Shown here one piece after another: positions 36,201 to 43,822 of a stretch of 64,000 bases of DNA; position 1 is the stretch's first letter, and every line of letters starts with the position of its first letter. This DNA comes from JAOARY01 sp045345765 (GTDB lineage: Bacteria > Bacillota > Clostridia > Peptostreptococcales > Peptostreptococcaceae). A program made the translations under genes and the position numbers. Below the pieces are notes generated by a model that saw only the letters and a list, made by a program, of their open reading frames with translations, was not told where the DNA came from and made no database searches. The stretch lies in contig CP148265.1 in NCBI GenBank assembly GCA_045345765.1, forward strand, positions 62,001-126,000, read 5' to 3'.

Positions 36201-36377
36201 AACATGGTGTATCCCTGGATTTCCATTTGCAGTAGGTGGTCCTTCATAGAATATATAAGGTTCTTTACCTTCTCTTTCTTCAACAGATTTTTTTAATAAA
36301 TCTATTTCTTCCCAATATTTCATAACTTTTTCTTCGCTAGTCTTAACTGAATTGTCTAAAGTTTTAAACTTTTCCAT
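33270..36377 (-). CDS. ileS: Isoleucyl-tRNA synthetase, eukaryote-like (IleS2) form
   Basis: Charges tRNA-Ile. 1035 residues: HIGH-type motif PTANGNPGIHHV near 48-59, editing domain (about 190-390), CRSRCG-like zinc sites (CSRCG and CDKCGG), KMSKSKGN near residue 600, anticodon-binding and C-terminal domain. Length and the GIHHV variant are of the IleS2 clade, found in many Clostridia, whereas most Bacilli have the ~920-residue IleS1. That clade is generally insensitive to mupirocin. Controlled by the upstream T-box. Confidence 0.95.
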   Translation of the reverse strand: MEKFKTLDNSVKTSEEKVMKYWEEIDLLKKSVEEREGKEPYIFYEGPPTANGNPGIHHVIARTLKDSICRFKTMKGYQVKRKAGWDTHGLPVEIQVEKQLGLSSKPEIEKYGIAEFNEKCRESVFQYEKQWRDMTERMAYLVDLDDPYITLDNNYIESVWWILDKFQKEGYIYEGHKILPYCSRCGTGLASHEVAQGYKEIKSETVIAKFKKVDEDAYFLAWTTTPWTLPSNVCLTVNPNETYIKAKHEDGNTYYMEKNLANSVMGEDKYEILEEMKGKDLEYMEYEQLMPFVKADKKAFFVTCADYVTTDDGTGIVHSAPAFGEDDYQTGRKYELPVLNPVGDDGKFTMTPWEGRFVMDADTDIVIWLKEQNKLFKKQKMPHNYPHCWRCDTPLLYYARPSWYIEITKLKDKLIENNNSVEWYPDYVGEKRFGNWLENLNDWAISRSRYWGTPFNIWKCECGHKDSVGSKQELANRAIEDVDPETVELHRPHVDNIHLKCDKCGGTMTRIDDVIDVWFDSGAMPFAQRHYPFENKDNFFDDFFPADFICEGIDQTRGWFYSLLAISTFVTGKSPYKRVLVNDLILDKNGKKMSKSKGNTVSPFKLFDQYGADALRWYLLYVSPAWTPTRFDEDGLKEVLSKFFGTYKNVYSFFTLYANTDNIDPKEFYVEVKDRPELDRWVISKFNNLAKTVNEEIEIFDLTKAVRKIQNFVDSELSNWYIRRSRRRFWEPSLTEDKKAVYNTTFEILEGIARLIAPFAPFIAEEIYTNLTGKETVHTAYYPECNEDYIDNKLEEKMDLVKNLVTLGRASREKVRIKVRQPLSKVMIDGKYEDLISDVVPLIKEELNVKEVVFAKDLGEFMNFSLKPNFKVLGSVLGSKIKTFAKELSSLDASKAVPSLESGNTIKVDLQGEEFEFDKEKVLINIQAKEGFDVGMENNLFVILDTSLNEELVNEGYAREFISKVQQLRKANDFEMMDRIKISYDSNDDIANAVSIHNEYIKSETLADEIVKVSDDTLEKHNLNGHDTGMKVEKL

Positions 36378-36449
36378 CTTCTTTTTTCCTCCTCTTTATA
36401 TAAAAATTCACTTTTAATTAATCCATAAATAAAAACTTTTAAATATAAT

Positions 36450-36675
36450 AAAAAATCCCAGAGCAATGCTCTGGGACGTATTTTTACGCGGTACCACCCA
36501 AATTATAGACTATACATCTATCACTTGAAAAATTTTAACCCAATAAGGGAATTATCTTACTTTATTTCAGATAATCAGCTCATAGGTGATTTTCATTATA
36601 TAAAATGACGACGATTTTTCAGCAAACAATCATCTCTCTAAAGAAATTTTAATATAATTACTGTCCTACTCAAAG
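36450..36675 (-). promoter_or_regulatory. T-box leader with ATC (Ile) specifier
   Basis: On the minus strand AGTAGGACAGTA opens stem I; AGAGAGATGATTGTTTGCTGAAA is the distal part; the specifier loop GAAAATCACC presents ATC (36588-36590), an isoleucine codon. The T-box TTGGGTGGTACCGCG is at 36486-36502 and the terminator TCCCAGAGCA/TGCTCTGGGA with T-run at 36450-36476. Uncharged tRNA-Ile pairing with the T-box would allow ileS transcription. Confidence 0.95.
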
Positions 36676-36703
36676 CTATTATTTATTAAATTATTTATTG
36701 TCA

Positions 36704-36732
36704 ATGATAAACAATTTTTTTTAAATTGTCAA
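36704..36732 (-). promoter_or_regulatory. Predicted promoter of ileS T-box unit
   Basis: TTGACA (36727-36732), 17-bp spacer, TATCAT (36704-36709) on the minus strand; transcription would start near 36697, just before the first T-box stem. The remainder of 36733-36828 is AT-rich with a small AAGTTTTATT/AATAAAACTT repeat that may end the NhaC transcript. Confidence 0.75.
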
Positions 36733-36828
36733 GAGTTTTATTTTTATTAATAAAACTTCTATAACCAATAATAATATATAATAGAGTTATTTTCAAGTAT
36801 AAAATTATAAAATTATTTATATATTTAT

Positions 36829-38568
36829 TTAAACTGCTTTTTTAAATTCACTATTAATACTATTTAATTCTTCATTTGATATATCATCTATTCTTGAACC
36901 AAATATTCTTAAAAGTCCATATATAGCTATAATTGATATTGGAAGTACCATAAATATATTCATACCTAATCCTATTGGAATATATCCAAATACTACAGAT
37001 ACTAAAGCTATACTAATCGCATAAACCATTTGTGTTTTAGTATGTTCAATATGATCACACGATGTACCCATCGAAGAAAGTATTGTTGTATCAGATATTG
37101 GAGAACAATGATCTCCAAATATAGCTCCTGCAAGTACTGCTCCAGCACTAGCTAATATAAAATTAGTATTAGCTCCACCAATTGAATTAGCAAGTGGAAT
37201 TGCAAGAGGCATAAGTATACCCATAGTTCCATATGCAGTTCCCGTTGCAAATGAAATTATTGAAGCTAATATAAATATAATACTTGGAAGTAAAAATGCC
37301 GGTATCTTACTAGAAAGGATAGATACTAAAAACTTAGCTGTTCCAAGTTCTTTTATAACTGAACTTAAAGACCAAGCAAGTAAAAGAATCACACCTGTTA
37401 TAACTAATTCTTTCATACCCTCTACAAATATTTCAATACCCTCAGATAATGTAAATAGCTTTTGGCTAATTCCCATTACAAGCGCTACTATTGCGGCTAT
37501 TATTGCTGATTGGAATAATACTATACTTGCATCAGAAGCACCAAATGTTTCTCTTATAGCATAAAAGGATATTGGAGATTCTTGAATCTTTGTAATTACA
37601 TCTACATTCTCTAAAAGTGCTGAGTATCCATTTAAATAAAATCCTATAAACGAAGTAATTATAAGTACAGCTATAGGTACTAATGCATTACAAACTCTAA
37701 GTTTAATTCCTTCTTTTGGCTTCAAATTATTTTCTTCATTCATCTGAATTTTCTTATTATTTGGCTTAACTTGACCTGTAAAATATGCTCTTCTTTGGCT
37801 CTTTAACATAGGTCCAAATTCTCTTAATGTTATTGCACTAATTACAATAAATGCAAGAACTAAGATATTATAAAATCTAAATGGTATTGATTCTAAAAAT
37901 ATTGAATAAGAATTTACTTCCATTCCAATTGATGAATATGCATCTTTTATAAGTCCAACTTCATATCCAACCCATGTAGAAACCATCGCAATACCTGCAA
38001 TAGGCGCTGCTGTACCATCTACAATAAATGCTAATTTTTCTCTTGATAATTTCATTTTATCACTTATAGGTCTCATTATTGGTCCAACTATTAAAGAATT
38101 TGCATAATCATCAAAGAATACAAATAGACCTAAAACCCAAGTTATAAGTTGTGTACTTCTTAATGTTTTTGCTTTCTTAGAAAGTGCATTGGCTACTGCT
38201 AATGCTCCACCCATTTTTGAAATAAGTGCAATAAGTCCTCCAATTGCTAAACATTGAAGTATAATCCCTGCATTCCATTTATCTGCAAGTGAATCAAGTG
38301 TATTTAATATAACATCCAAAAATCCATTTATAAATGCCATAAAAAAATTCTCACTATAAAATCTAATTAAAAAAGTCCCTGATAATACACCTATAAATAA
38401 TGAAAATACTACATTTTTTGTTATAAAAGCTAATATAATTGCAACTATTGGTGGTAATAATGTTAAAAATTTATATTTTTCTACCATTTCCAAATCATTT
38501 GCAAAAGATATGTCAAATGAAAATAATATTGCTAAAATTAAACTGAATAAAATATTTCTTCTTCTCAT
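36829..38568 (-). CDS. NhaC-family antiporter, probable lysine transporter
   Basis: 579 residues from an ATG behind AAAGGAGG (a longer frame lies back in the terminator). About 12-13 membrane segments; N-terminal signal-like stretch FSLILAILFSFDISFA. NhaC blocks FDDYANSLIVGPIMRPI, GTAAPIAGIAMVSTWVGYE, TGTAYGTMGILMPLAIPLA and GAIFGDHCSPISDTTILSS are present. Its leader is a lysine riboswitch, so it should be repressed by lysine; NhaC-like genes under this riboswitch (LysW type) are predicted lysine importers. Function as a Na+/H+ antiporter is less likely here. Confidence 0.85.
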   Translation of the reverse strand: MRRRNILFSLILAILFSFDISFANDLEMVEKYKFLTLLPPIVAIILAFITKNVVFSLFIGVLSGTFLIRFYSENFFMAFINGFLDVILNTLDSLADKWNAGIILQCLAIGGLIALISKMGGALAVANALSKKAKTLRSTQLITWVLGLFVFFDDYANSLIVGPIMRPISDKMKLSREKLAFIVDGTAAPIAGIAMVSTWVGYEVGLIKDAYSSIGMEVNSYSIFLESIPFRFYNILVLAFIVISAITLREFGPMLKSQRRAYFTGQVKPNNKKIQMNEENNLKPKEGIKLRVCNALVPIAVLIITSFIGFYLNGYSALLENVDVITKIQESPISFYAIRETFGASDASIVLFQSAIIAAIVALVMGISQKLFTLSEGIEIFVEGMKELVITGVILLLAWSLSSVIKELGTAKFLVSILSSKIPAFLLPSIIFILASIISFATGTAYGTMGILMPLAIPLANSIGGANTNFILASAGAVLAGAIFGDHCSPISDTTILSSMGTSCDHIEHTKTQMVYAISIALVSVVFGYIPIGLGMNIFMVLPISIIAIYGLLRIFGSRIDDISNEELNSINSEFKKAV

Positions 38569-38576
38569 AAAAAAAA

Positions 38577-38602
38577 TCCTCCTTTGTTTTATCAAAGGAG
38601 GA
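38577..38602 (-). terminator. Second terminator of the lysine leader, overlaps the ribosome site
   Basis: TCCTCCTTTG pairs with CAAAGGAGGA (6-base loop) and is followed by eight T, then the ATG of the NhaC-type gene. The right arm is the ribosome site AAAGGAGG, so the hairpin can both end transcription and block initiation. Confidence 0.75.
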
Positions 38603-38617
38603 CTATCAAATCAAAAA

Positions 38618-38639
38618 ACCTTGAGTAATTACTCAAGGT
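38618..38639 (-). terminator. First terminator of the lysine leader
   Basis: ACCTTGAGT-AATT-ACTCAAGGT, a nine-pair stem followed by TTTTTT on the minus strand, just downstream of the lysine aptamer. Confidence 0.8.
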
Positions 38640-38685
38640 CAAAATTCACAGAATATTACCTAGGATTCCTGCAAATAAAAACATT

Positions 38686-38872
38686 TGAATAATAGCCCTC
38701 CACATATTAAATGTGACAGTATCATAGATTTTATCTATAATCCCAGCAGTCAACCTTAAAGCTATCGGTCAAAAACTTCGGCAAAACTCCCTTTTTCTAT
38801 TAATCTTAGTCGCTTAAACTCCTAATAGATACTCTTTAGTTTTGCACCTCTACTACCAAAACGGTATTCACT
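38686..38872 (-). promoter_or_regulatory. Lysine riboswitch (L box)
   Basis: The minus-strand leader has the L-box core: GTAGTAGAGGTGCAAAAC, AAGAGTATCTA, GGGAGTTTTGCCGAAG, GACCGATAGC, GACTGCTGGG, GATACTGTCACA and TGTGGAGGGCTATTA, which closes P1 with GTAGTAG. Lysine binding would favour the terminator(s) downstream. The aptamer is complete and the promoter is just upstream. Confidence 0.93.
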
Positions 38873-38889
38873 TTTTAATTACAACTTTA

Positions 38890-38918
38890 ATAATATAAAA
38901 ATATTTTTAATTTGTCAA
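38890..38918 (-). promoter_or_regulatory. Predicted promoter of the lysine-riboswitch unit
   Basis: TTGACA (38913-38918), 17-bp spacer, TATTAT (38890-38895) on the minus strand, about 10 bp before the L-box begins. Same spacing and -10 as the FMN unit. Confidence 0.75.
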
Positions 38919-38930
38919 TAAATATTTTTA

Positions 38931-39296
38931 TTATTTTGTATTTCTTTTATTTAAAACAGCTTGTCTATCATTAGATTCTTTTAACCAATTCTTCATCATA
39001 TCATCTAATTTCTGAACTTTATCCTTAGCAGGCTTAGCTGGTCTTTCCTTTTCCTTAGCCTCTTTGATTGATAATGATACTTTTTTTGTCTTATCATCTA
39101 TAGATAGTATCTTAACTTTTACTAAATCTCCTACTGAAAGAACCTCATTTATATCTTTTAAAAATCCATGAGTAACTTGTGAAATATGTACAAGTCCTTG
39201 AGTTTTTTCATCTAATTTCACAAATGCACCAAAAGGTTTTATACCTGTTACTGTTCCTTCAATAATTTGACCTACTCTTAAATTATTTTCCATCAT
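38931..39296 (-). CDS. S1 RNA-binding domain protein (GSP13/YugI-like)
   Basis: 121 residues: one S1 domain (about 6-76, VGQIIEGTVTGIKPFGAFVKLDEKTQGLVHISQVTHGFL...VKVKILSIDDKTKKVSLSIKEA) and a basic tail with KLDDMMKNWLKESNDRQ. Proteins of this size and order (general stress protein 13, CvfD) bind RNA and ribosomes and affect post-transcriptional control. Start at the first ATG of an ATGATG pair, behind AGGAG. Downstream of the rib operon terminator. Confidence 0.9.
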   Translation of the reverse strand: MMENNLRVGQIIEGTVTGIKPFGAFVKLDEKTQGLVHISQVTHGFLKDINEVLSVGDLVKVKILSIDDKTKKVSLSIKEAKEKERPAKPAKDKVQKLDDMMKNWLKESNDRQAVLNKRNTK

Positions 39297-39309
39297 AACA
39301 CTCCTATTA

Positions 39310-39355
39310 AATTCTTATAAAAATAAAGCTTAAAACAAGTGCTTTAAACTTTATT
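39310..39355 (-). terminator. Terminator of the rib operon
   Basis: AATAAAG-TTTAAAGCACTTGTTTTAAG-CTTTATT: an imperfect stem (39322-39355) and a T-rich tail, between ribH and the S1-domain gene. Confidence 0.65.
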
Positions 39356-39463
39356 TTCAATCTATAATATTATTACTTATTAATAATATCATATTTTATC
39401 AAATTAATATATAGATTAATAGGTAAAATTTTAATAAAATCTATTTTAATTCTGTCTTTTTTA

Positions 39464-39928
39464 TTAAATTGCTTCAATTTTATCTGTTAAATTAAAGATT
39501 TCGATTAAACTTAGAGCAGATTCAAAGCCTTTATTACCTTTTTTAGTTCCAGCTCTTTCAATTGCTTGTTCTATATTATCAACTGTTAATACACTAAACA
39601 TTATAGGCTTTTGTGATTCTAATGATACTGATGCAACTCCTTTTGTAACTTCTGCACAAACATAGTCATAATGATCTGTATCTCCTTTTATTACAGCTCC
39701 TATTGCTATTATTCCATCATATTTTTTTGTTAATTTTTTTGCTATAAGTGGAATTTCAAACGCTCCTGGAACATAAAAAATATCTATATTTTCTTCTTTT
39801 ATTTCATGTCTTTTCAAACAATCAATTGCTCCTTCTAACAATTTTCTTGTTATAAACTCATTAAACCTAGAAACTATTATTCCAATATTTTTATTTGTTT
39901 TTACTAAATTTCCTTCATAAATTTTCAT
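39464..39928 (-). CDS. ribH: 6,7-dimethyl-8-ribityllumazine synthase
   Basis: Condenses the ribityl-pyrimidinedione with dihydroxybutanone phosphate, last-but-one riboflavin step. 154 residues with IGIIVSRFNEFIT, VPGAFEIPLIAKKL, IAIGAVIKGDTDHYDYVC (catalytic His in TDHYD), and ENIEQAIERAGTKKGNKG-like ending. Ribosome site GGAGG. Last gene of ribD-ribE-ribBA-ribH, with 115 bp to ribBA. Confidence 0.97.
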   Translation of the reverse strand: MKIYEGNLVKTNKNIGIIVSRFNEFITRKLLEGAIDCLKRHEIKEENIDIFYVPGAFEIPLIAKKLTKKYDGIIAIGAVIKGDTDHYDYVCAEVTKGVASVSLESQKPIMFSVLTVDNIEQAIERAGTKKGNKGFESALSLIEIFNLTDKIEAI

Positions 39929-40043
39929 GATAAAACCTCCATTTATTTTTTAATTTAAATTAATATATCTTATTTTTTATAAAAATATAAATCTTTTTAA
40001 CTAATATAACCCATATTTTCAAATAAGCAATTCTATATAAATT

Positions 40044-41255
40044 TTAAACATCTATACAATGTTTCATTTTTTTTACTTTTGTATCTATGTAAAATTTGTT
40101 TATATCATTTATTTCTCCCAAAATAGGAATTCTTTTTACAACTTCTATATTCCATTTTTTTAATTCGTTAATTTTTAATGGATTATTTGTAAGCAAATTA
40201 ACTTTATTTATATTTAATTTTTTCAAAATATTTGCTGCCACGAAAAATTCTCTTTGTTCTTCTTTAAATCCTAATTCTATATTCGCTTGCACCGTATCAA
40301 ATCCCTTTTCTTGCAAGTCATATGCTTTTATTTTATTAAAAAGACCAATGCCTCTGCCTTCTTGTCTTAAATAAATCAAAGCTCCATTTTTTTGTTTTGA
40401 TATATGTATTAAAGATTTTTCTAATTGGCTTTTACAATCACATCTTTTTGAAAAAAATACATCTCCAGTTAAACATTCTGAATGTATTCTTAAATCAAAT
40501 TCTAAATTTTTATTTTTAGAAATATCATTGTCAAATTTATTTTTAAAAATCACAAAATGTTCATCATTTGAAATTTCATCCTTTACACTAAATGCTTTAA
40601 AATCTCCATATTTAGTTTTAAAATCTATTGTATTAGTATAATTTAAATATTCATAATTTAATTTTTTATATTCTATTAAATCTTTTATACTTATTATTTT
40701 CAAATCATATTCTTTTGCGATATCAAAAATTTCTTCTCTATTTGCACTATAACCACTATCACTTAATATTTCACAAATTACAGCAGAAGGTTTAAATCCT
40801 GCTAATTTTGCTATATCCAAAGAAGCTTCTGTATGACCATTTCTTTTTAATACTCCATATTCTTTTGCTATTAGAGGAAATATATGTCCAGGTCTTGTAA
40901 AATCACTTGGTTTTGCATTTTCTTTTATCATTTCATTTATTGTTAATGCTCTTGATTTTGCGCTTATTCCTGTTCCACTATCTTTATGATCTATTGAAAT
41001 TGTAAATGCTGTTTTATTTGGATCTGTATTATTATCATTCATATAATTTAGCTCCAATTTATTTGCTAATTTTTCATCTACACTCACACATAAAAGCCCT
41101 TTTCCCTTTGATATCATAAAATCTACATGTTTATAATCACAAATCTCCGATGGTATTACAAAATCGCCTTCATTTTCTCTATCATCATCATCTGTTATTA
41201 TTATAATTTTTCCTTCTTTTAAATCTTTTATCGCATCTTTTATTTTACAAAACAT
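40044..41255 (-). CDS. ribBA: Bifunctional DHBP synthase / GTP cyclohydrolase II
   Basis: 403 residues. N-terminal dihydroxybutanone-phosphate synthase (about 1-200) with DDDDRENEGDFVIPSE, HTEASLDIAKLAG and FTRPGHIFPLIA. C-terminal GTP cyclohydrolase II (about 205-400) with SECLTGDVFFSKRCDCKSQLE (three zinc cysteines), RQEGRGIGLFNKI, AYDLQEKGFDT and LLTNNPLKI. It supplies both precursors of riboflavin from ribulose 5-phosphate and GTP. Full length; ribosome site AGGAGG. Confidence 0.96.
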   Translation of the reverse strand: MFCKIKDAIKDLKEGKIIIITDDDDRENEGDFVIPSEICDYKHVDFMISKGKGLLCVSVDEKLANKLELNYMNDNNTDPNKTAFTISIDHKDSGTGISAKSRALTINEMIKENAKPSDFTRPGHIFPLIAKEYGVLKRNGHTEASLDIAKLAGFKPSAVICEILSDSGYSANREEIFDIAKEYDLKIISIKDLIEYKKLNYEYLNYTNTIDFKTKYGDFKAFSVKDEISNDEHFVIFKNKFDNDISKNKNLEFDLRIHSECLTGDVFFSKRCDCKSQLEKSLIHISKQKNGALIYLRQEGRGIGLFNKIKAYDLQEKGFDTVQANIELGFKEEQREFFVAANILKKLNINKVNLLTNNPLKINELKKWNIEVVKRIPILGEINDINKFYIDTKVKKMKHCIDV

Positions 41256-41285
41256 ATTAAAACCTCCTGTTATATTTTATTTTTA

Positions 41286-41948
41286 TTAAAAAAAACCATT
41301 AGTTAGCAAAAAATTTTTATCTATATTTTTTTTCTCTTGTTTTATCTCTTTATTATTACTAAAGTCTATTAAATTTTCTATATATTTAGCTAATACATCA
41401 AATTCTAAATTTAAAAAATCTCCTTTCGATACATTCGATAAATTAGTGTTTTTAAAAGTATGAGGAATTATATTTACACTAAACATCCCTTCTGTAATAT
41501 TATTTACAGTCAAACTCACTCCATTTAAAGTAACTGATCCTTTTTTTATTAAATATTTCTTATGATTTTTATTTTCATAAGATATTTTAAGTTCAATCGA
41601 TAGACCATCCTCATTTATATATTCTAGTTTAGCCATCTTATCGACATGTCCTGTTACAATATGTCCACCAAATCTTTTATTTAAATTCATAGCTCGTTCT
41701 AAATTGACTTTCATTCCTGTATTTAAAAATTTTAAATTACTAGATTTTAAACTCTCATTCATAACATCGCAAATAAAAATATTTTTTTCTTTTTTATCTA
41801 CTGTAAGACACACACCATTTACAGCTATACTATCACCTAAATTACAATCATTTAATATATTTTTACATTCTATATAAAGTCTCAATCCATCATTTGATTT
41901 TTTTATTTTTTTTACCATTCCAATTTCTTCGATAATTCCAGTAAACAA
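41286..41948 (-). CDS. ribE: Riboflavin synthase alpha chain
   Basis: Dismutates two lumazines to riboflavin. About 220 residues, two tandem lumazine-binding repeats: FTGIIEEIGMV...NGVCLTV and GGHIVTGHVDKMAKL...NGVSLTVNNI. Two consecutive TTG codons open the frame; the second (MFTGIIEE) fits family starts and its AAGG lies seven bases upstream. A hydrophilic tail after residue 190 is longer than usual. In the operon between ribD and ribBA. Confidence 0.94.
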   Translation of the reverse strand: MFTGIIEEIGMVKKIKKSNDGLRLYIECKNILNDCNLGDSIAVNGVCLTVDKKEKNIFICDVMNESLKSSNLKFLNTGMKVNLERAMNLNKRFGGHIVTGHVDKMAKLEYINEDGLSIELKISYENKNHKKYLIKKGSVTLNGVSLTVNNITEGMFSVNIIPHTFKNTNLSNVSKGDFLNLEFDVLAKYIENLIDFSNNKEIKQEKKNIDKNFLLTNGFF

Positions 41949-42065
41949 CAAACCACCTTCTTTCTATAATATATTTATAGATATCAAATAAAAAATTATT
42001 TGTTATTCTAATTAATTTTAAAACAAATATTATTTTGTATATTCATATTTTTACTTAAACTTTTT

Positions 42066-43154
42066 TTATATTATTTTGTTATAAGCTTCTATAAATAAAT
42101 CTCCATTTAAATTTGAAATCTTTTCAAAATCTAAGTTTAAAGCATTATCTACTTTTAAAAACCCACTACCTTCAACAAAAGTCTTAGAATCTTCCCCACC
42201 TATTATTTTTGGTGCTATAAAAAATAAATATTTATTAATTAAATTTTGTTCAATCAAATTCCAAATCAAGCTTCCTCCTGCTTCAACCATAATTGAATCT
42301 ATTTTTAATTCTCCTAGCTTTTTTAAAACCTTATTTAAATCAAATTTATTATCTATCAATTCCATATTAATTATTTTAGTATTTTTAATATTATTAACTT
42401 TATTGTTAAATGGCTTAATTATAATATTTTTACCTTCTTTAAAAATATTGTAATCTTTATTAATTTCATCCTTTGGATCTAATATTATCTTTATAGGATT
42501 TCTTATTTTTTTAACATGCCTTACATTTAAATAAGGATTATCTATCTTTATAGTATTTGCAGTTGTTAATATCCCCATATATAAATTTCTATATTTATGA
42601 ACTTTTTTTCTACTTAGTTCATTGCTAATCCACTTTGAATCATTTTTGTATGTTTGTATTTTTCCATCTACTGAAAATGCTGATTTTAATACTACAAAAG
42701 GTTTTTTATTTCTTATAAAATAATTATGTATTTCATTTAATTTTTTCCCCTCTTCTTCTAATATTCCTGTATGAACTTCTATATTATTTTCTTTTAAAAA
42801 TTCTATTCCTCTTTTATTTACAAGTTCGTTTTGGTCAATATTACTTATATATACTTTTTTAATTTCATATTTTTTTATTAAATGAACACAAGGTGGTCTA
42901 TTTCCAAAATGACTGCATGGTTCTAAATTTACATATATACTTGAATCTTTTATTTTTTTTTCATTCCCTCTTTTTATCGCATCTTTAATTGCATTCTCTT
43001 CTGCATGTTCCTTTTTGTATTCTTTATGATATCCTTTCCCAATCATTTCACCATCTTTAATCAAAATAGCTCCTACCAAAGGATTTGGATTTACTTTTCC
43101 AATACCTTTTTTCGCAAGAAGAAAAACTTCTTTCATTATATTTTCATGATTCAA
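42066..43154 (-). CDS. ribD: Bifunctional riboflavin deaminase-reductase
   Basis: 362 residues. The N-terminal deaminase (about 1-140) has zinc motifs HAEENAI and EPCSHFGNRPPCVHL; the C-terminal reductase has KSAFSVDGKIQTYKNDSKWISN and MVEAGGSLIWNLIEQNL, with a NADPH-binding region between. TTG six bases after AGAGGTG is the most likely start; the GTG of a longer frame lies in the ribosome site. First gene of the rib operon under an FMN riboswitch. Confidence 0.93.
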   Translation of the reverse strand: MNHENIMKEVFLLAKKGIGKVNPNPLVGAILIKDGEMIGKGYHKEYKKEHAEENAIKDAIKRGNEKKIKDSSIYVNLEPCSHFGNRPPCVHLIKKYEIKKVYISNIDQNELVNKRGIEFLKENNIEVHTGILEEEGKKLNEIHNYFIRNKKPFVVLKSAFSVDGKIQTYKNDSKWISNELSRKKVHKYRNLYMGILTTANTIKIDNPYLNVRHVKKIRNPIKIILDPKDEINKDYNIFKEGKNIIIKPFNNKVNNIKNTKIINMELIDNKFDLNKVLKKLGELKIDSIMVEAGGSLIWNLIEQNLINKYLFFIAPKIIGGEDSKTFVEGSGFLKVDNALNLDFEKISNLNGDLFIEAYNKII

Positions 43155-43245
43155 TAAATTCACCTCTTTTCTTAAAATTCAAAATTTTCAGTATATTTTC
43201 ATTAACTAACTACCTATTTTTTTATTTAATATTTATTTTTGTTAA

Positions 43246-43281
43246 ATAAAAAACAAAAGCCCTGCACAAAAACAGGGCTTT
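43246..43281 (-). terminator. Second terminator of the FMN leader
   Basis: AAAGCCCTG pairs with CAGGGCTTT across an 8-base loop, followed by TTTTGTTTTTT on the minus strand, about 90 bp before the ribD start. The spacer between (43155-43245) is AT-rich and shows nothing else. Confidence 0.8.
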
Positions 43282-43309
43282 AAATTCTTAAAAGTAATTT
43301 ATCAAAAGC

Positions 43310-43343
43310 TCAAAAATCCCCTAAAGTAAACACTTCAGGGGAT
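43310..43343 (-). terminator. First terminator of the FMN leader
   Basis: ATCCCCTGAAGT pairs with ACTTTAGGGGAT (one G-T pair, loop GTTT) and is followed by TTTTTGAG, about 20 nt beyond the aptamer. Confidence 0.8.
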
Positions 43344-43364
43344 AAAAAAACATCACAAATTACA

Positions 43365-43478
43365 GTATTACCTTCTTACATCCAGACTTTACTGTCGGTA
43401 CTGGAATCTCACCAGTTCAGCTTTCGCTCGTGGACTTTAACCACCGGTCGGGAATTACACCCTGCCCTGAAGGATATT
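43365..43478 (-). promoter_or_regulatory. FMN riboswitch (RFN element)
   Basis: The minus-strand leader has the RFN core: TATCCTTCAGGGCAGGGTGTAATTCC, CGACCGGTGGTTAAAGTCCACGAGC, TGAACTGGTGAGATTCCAGTACCGACAGT, AAAGTCTGGATG, closing GAAGGTAATA with P1. It is complete. FMN binding should end transcription before ribD. Confidence 0.96.
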
Positions 43479-43500
43479 GAGTTATTTATTTGACAACTTA

Positions 43501-43529
43501 ATAATACATAAAATATTTTATATTGTCAA
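43501..43529 (-). promoter_or_regulatory. Predicted promoter of the rib operon
   Basis: TTGACA (43524-43529), 17-bp spacer, TATTAT (43501-43506) on the minus strand, beginning three bases beyond the stop of the thiamine-binding gene. No terminator separates the two, so read-through into the riboswitch is possible. Confidence 0.78.
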
Positions 43530-43531
43530 GC

Positions 43532-43822
43532 TTATTTATAATTTTTTATTTTTTCCTCCATAGTTATTCCTCCAACTTTATAATCTATTTTGATTGAAGA
43601 AATAATTCTTTTAGCATTATTTTCGACACATATTTCTTGCGCTTTTTTAACAATATCCAATACTTCATCCATTTCACCTTCAACAGTTGTTTCCATTGGT
43701 GAAACAACATAATCAAGACCTGTATTTGCTATATAATCAATAACTTCATCAACCACTTGATATAATTTTTTTTCATCTTCTATTAAAGGAAGTATTTGTA
43801 GACTTAAATTAACCTTTGACAT
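43532..43822 (-). CDS. Thiamine-binding (YkoF-like, MTH1187/DUF77) protein
   Basis: 96 residues of the Thiamine_BP family: VNLSLQILPLIEDEKKLYQVVDEVIDYIANTGLDYVVSPMETTVEGEMDEVLDIVKKAQEIC, a ferredoxin-like alpha-beta fold. Members bind hydroxymethylpyrimidine or thiamine or act as unknown oligomers. It overlaps the DMT permease gene by 14 bp, so the two are translationally coupled; a substrate-binding or sensing partner of the permease is a guess. Start ATG behind GAGGTG. Confidence 0.85.
   Translation of the reverse strand: MSKVNLSLQILPLIEDEKKLYQVVDEVIDYIANTGLDYVVSPMETTVEGEMDEVLDIVKKAQEICVENNAKRIISSIKIDYKVGGITMEEKIKNYK

Noticed and set aside
40096..40374. Plus-strand open frame opposite ribBA
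   Set aside because: Shadow of the GTP cyclohydrolase II coding sequence, with no ribosome site.
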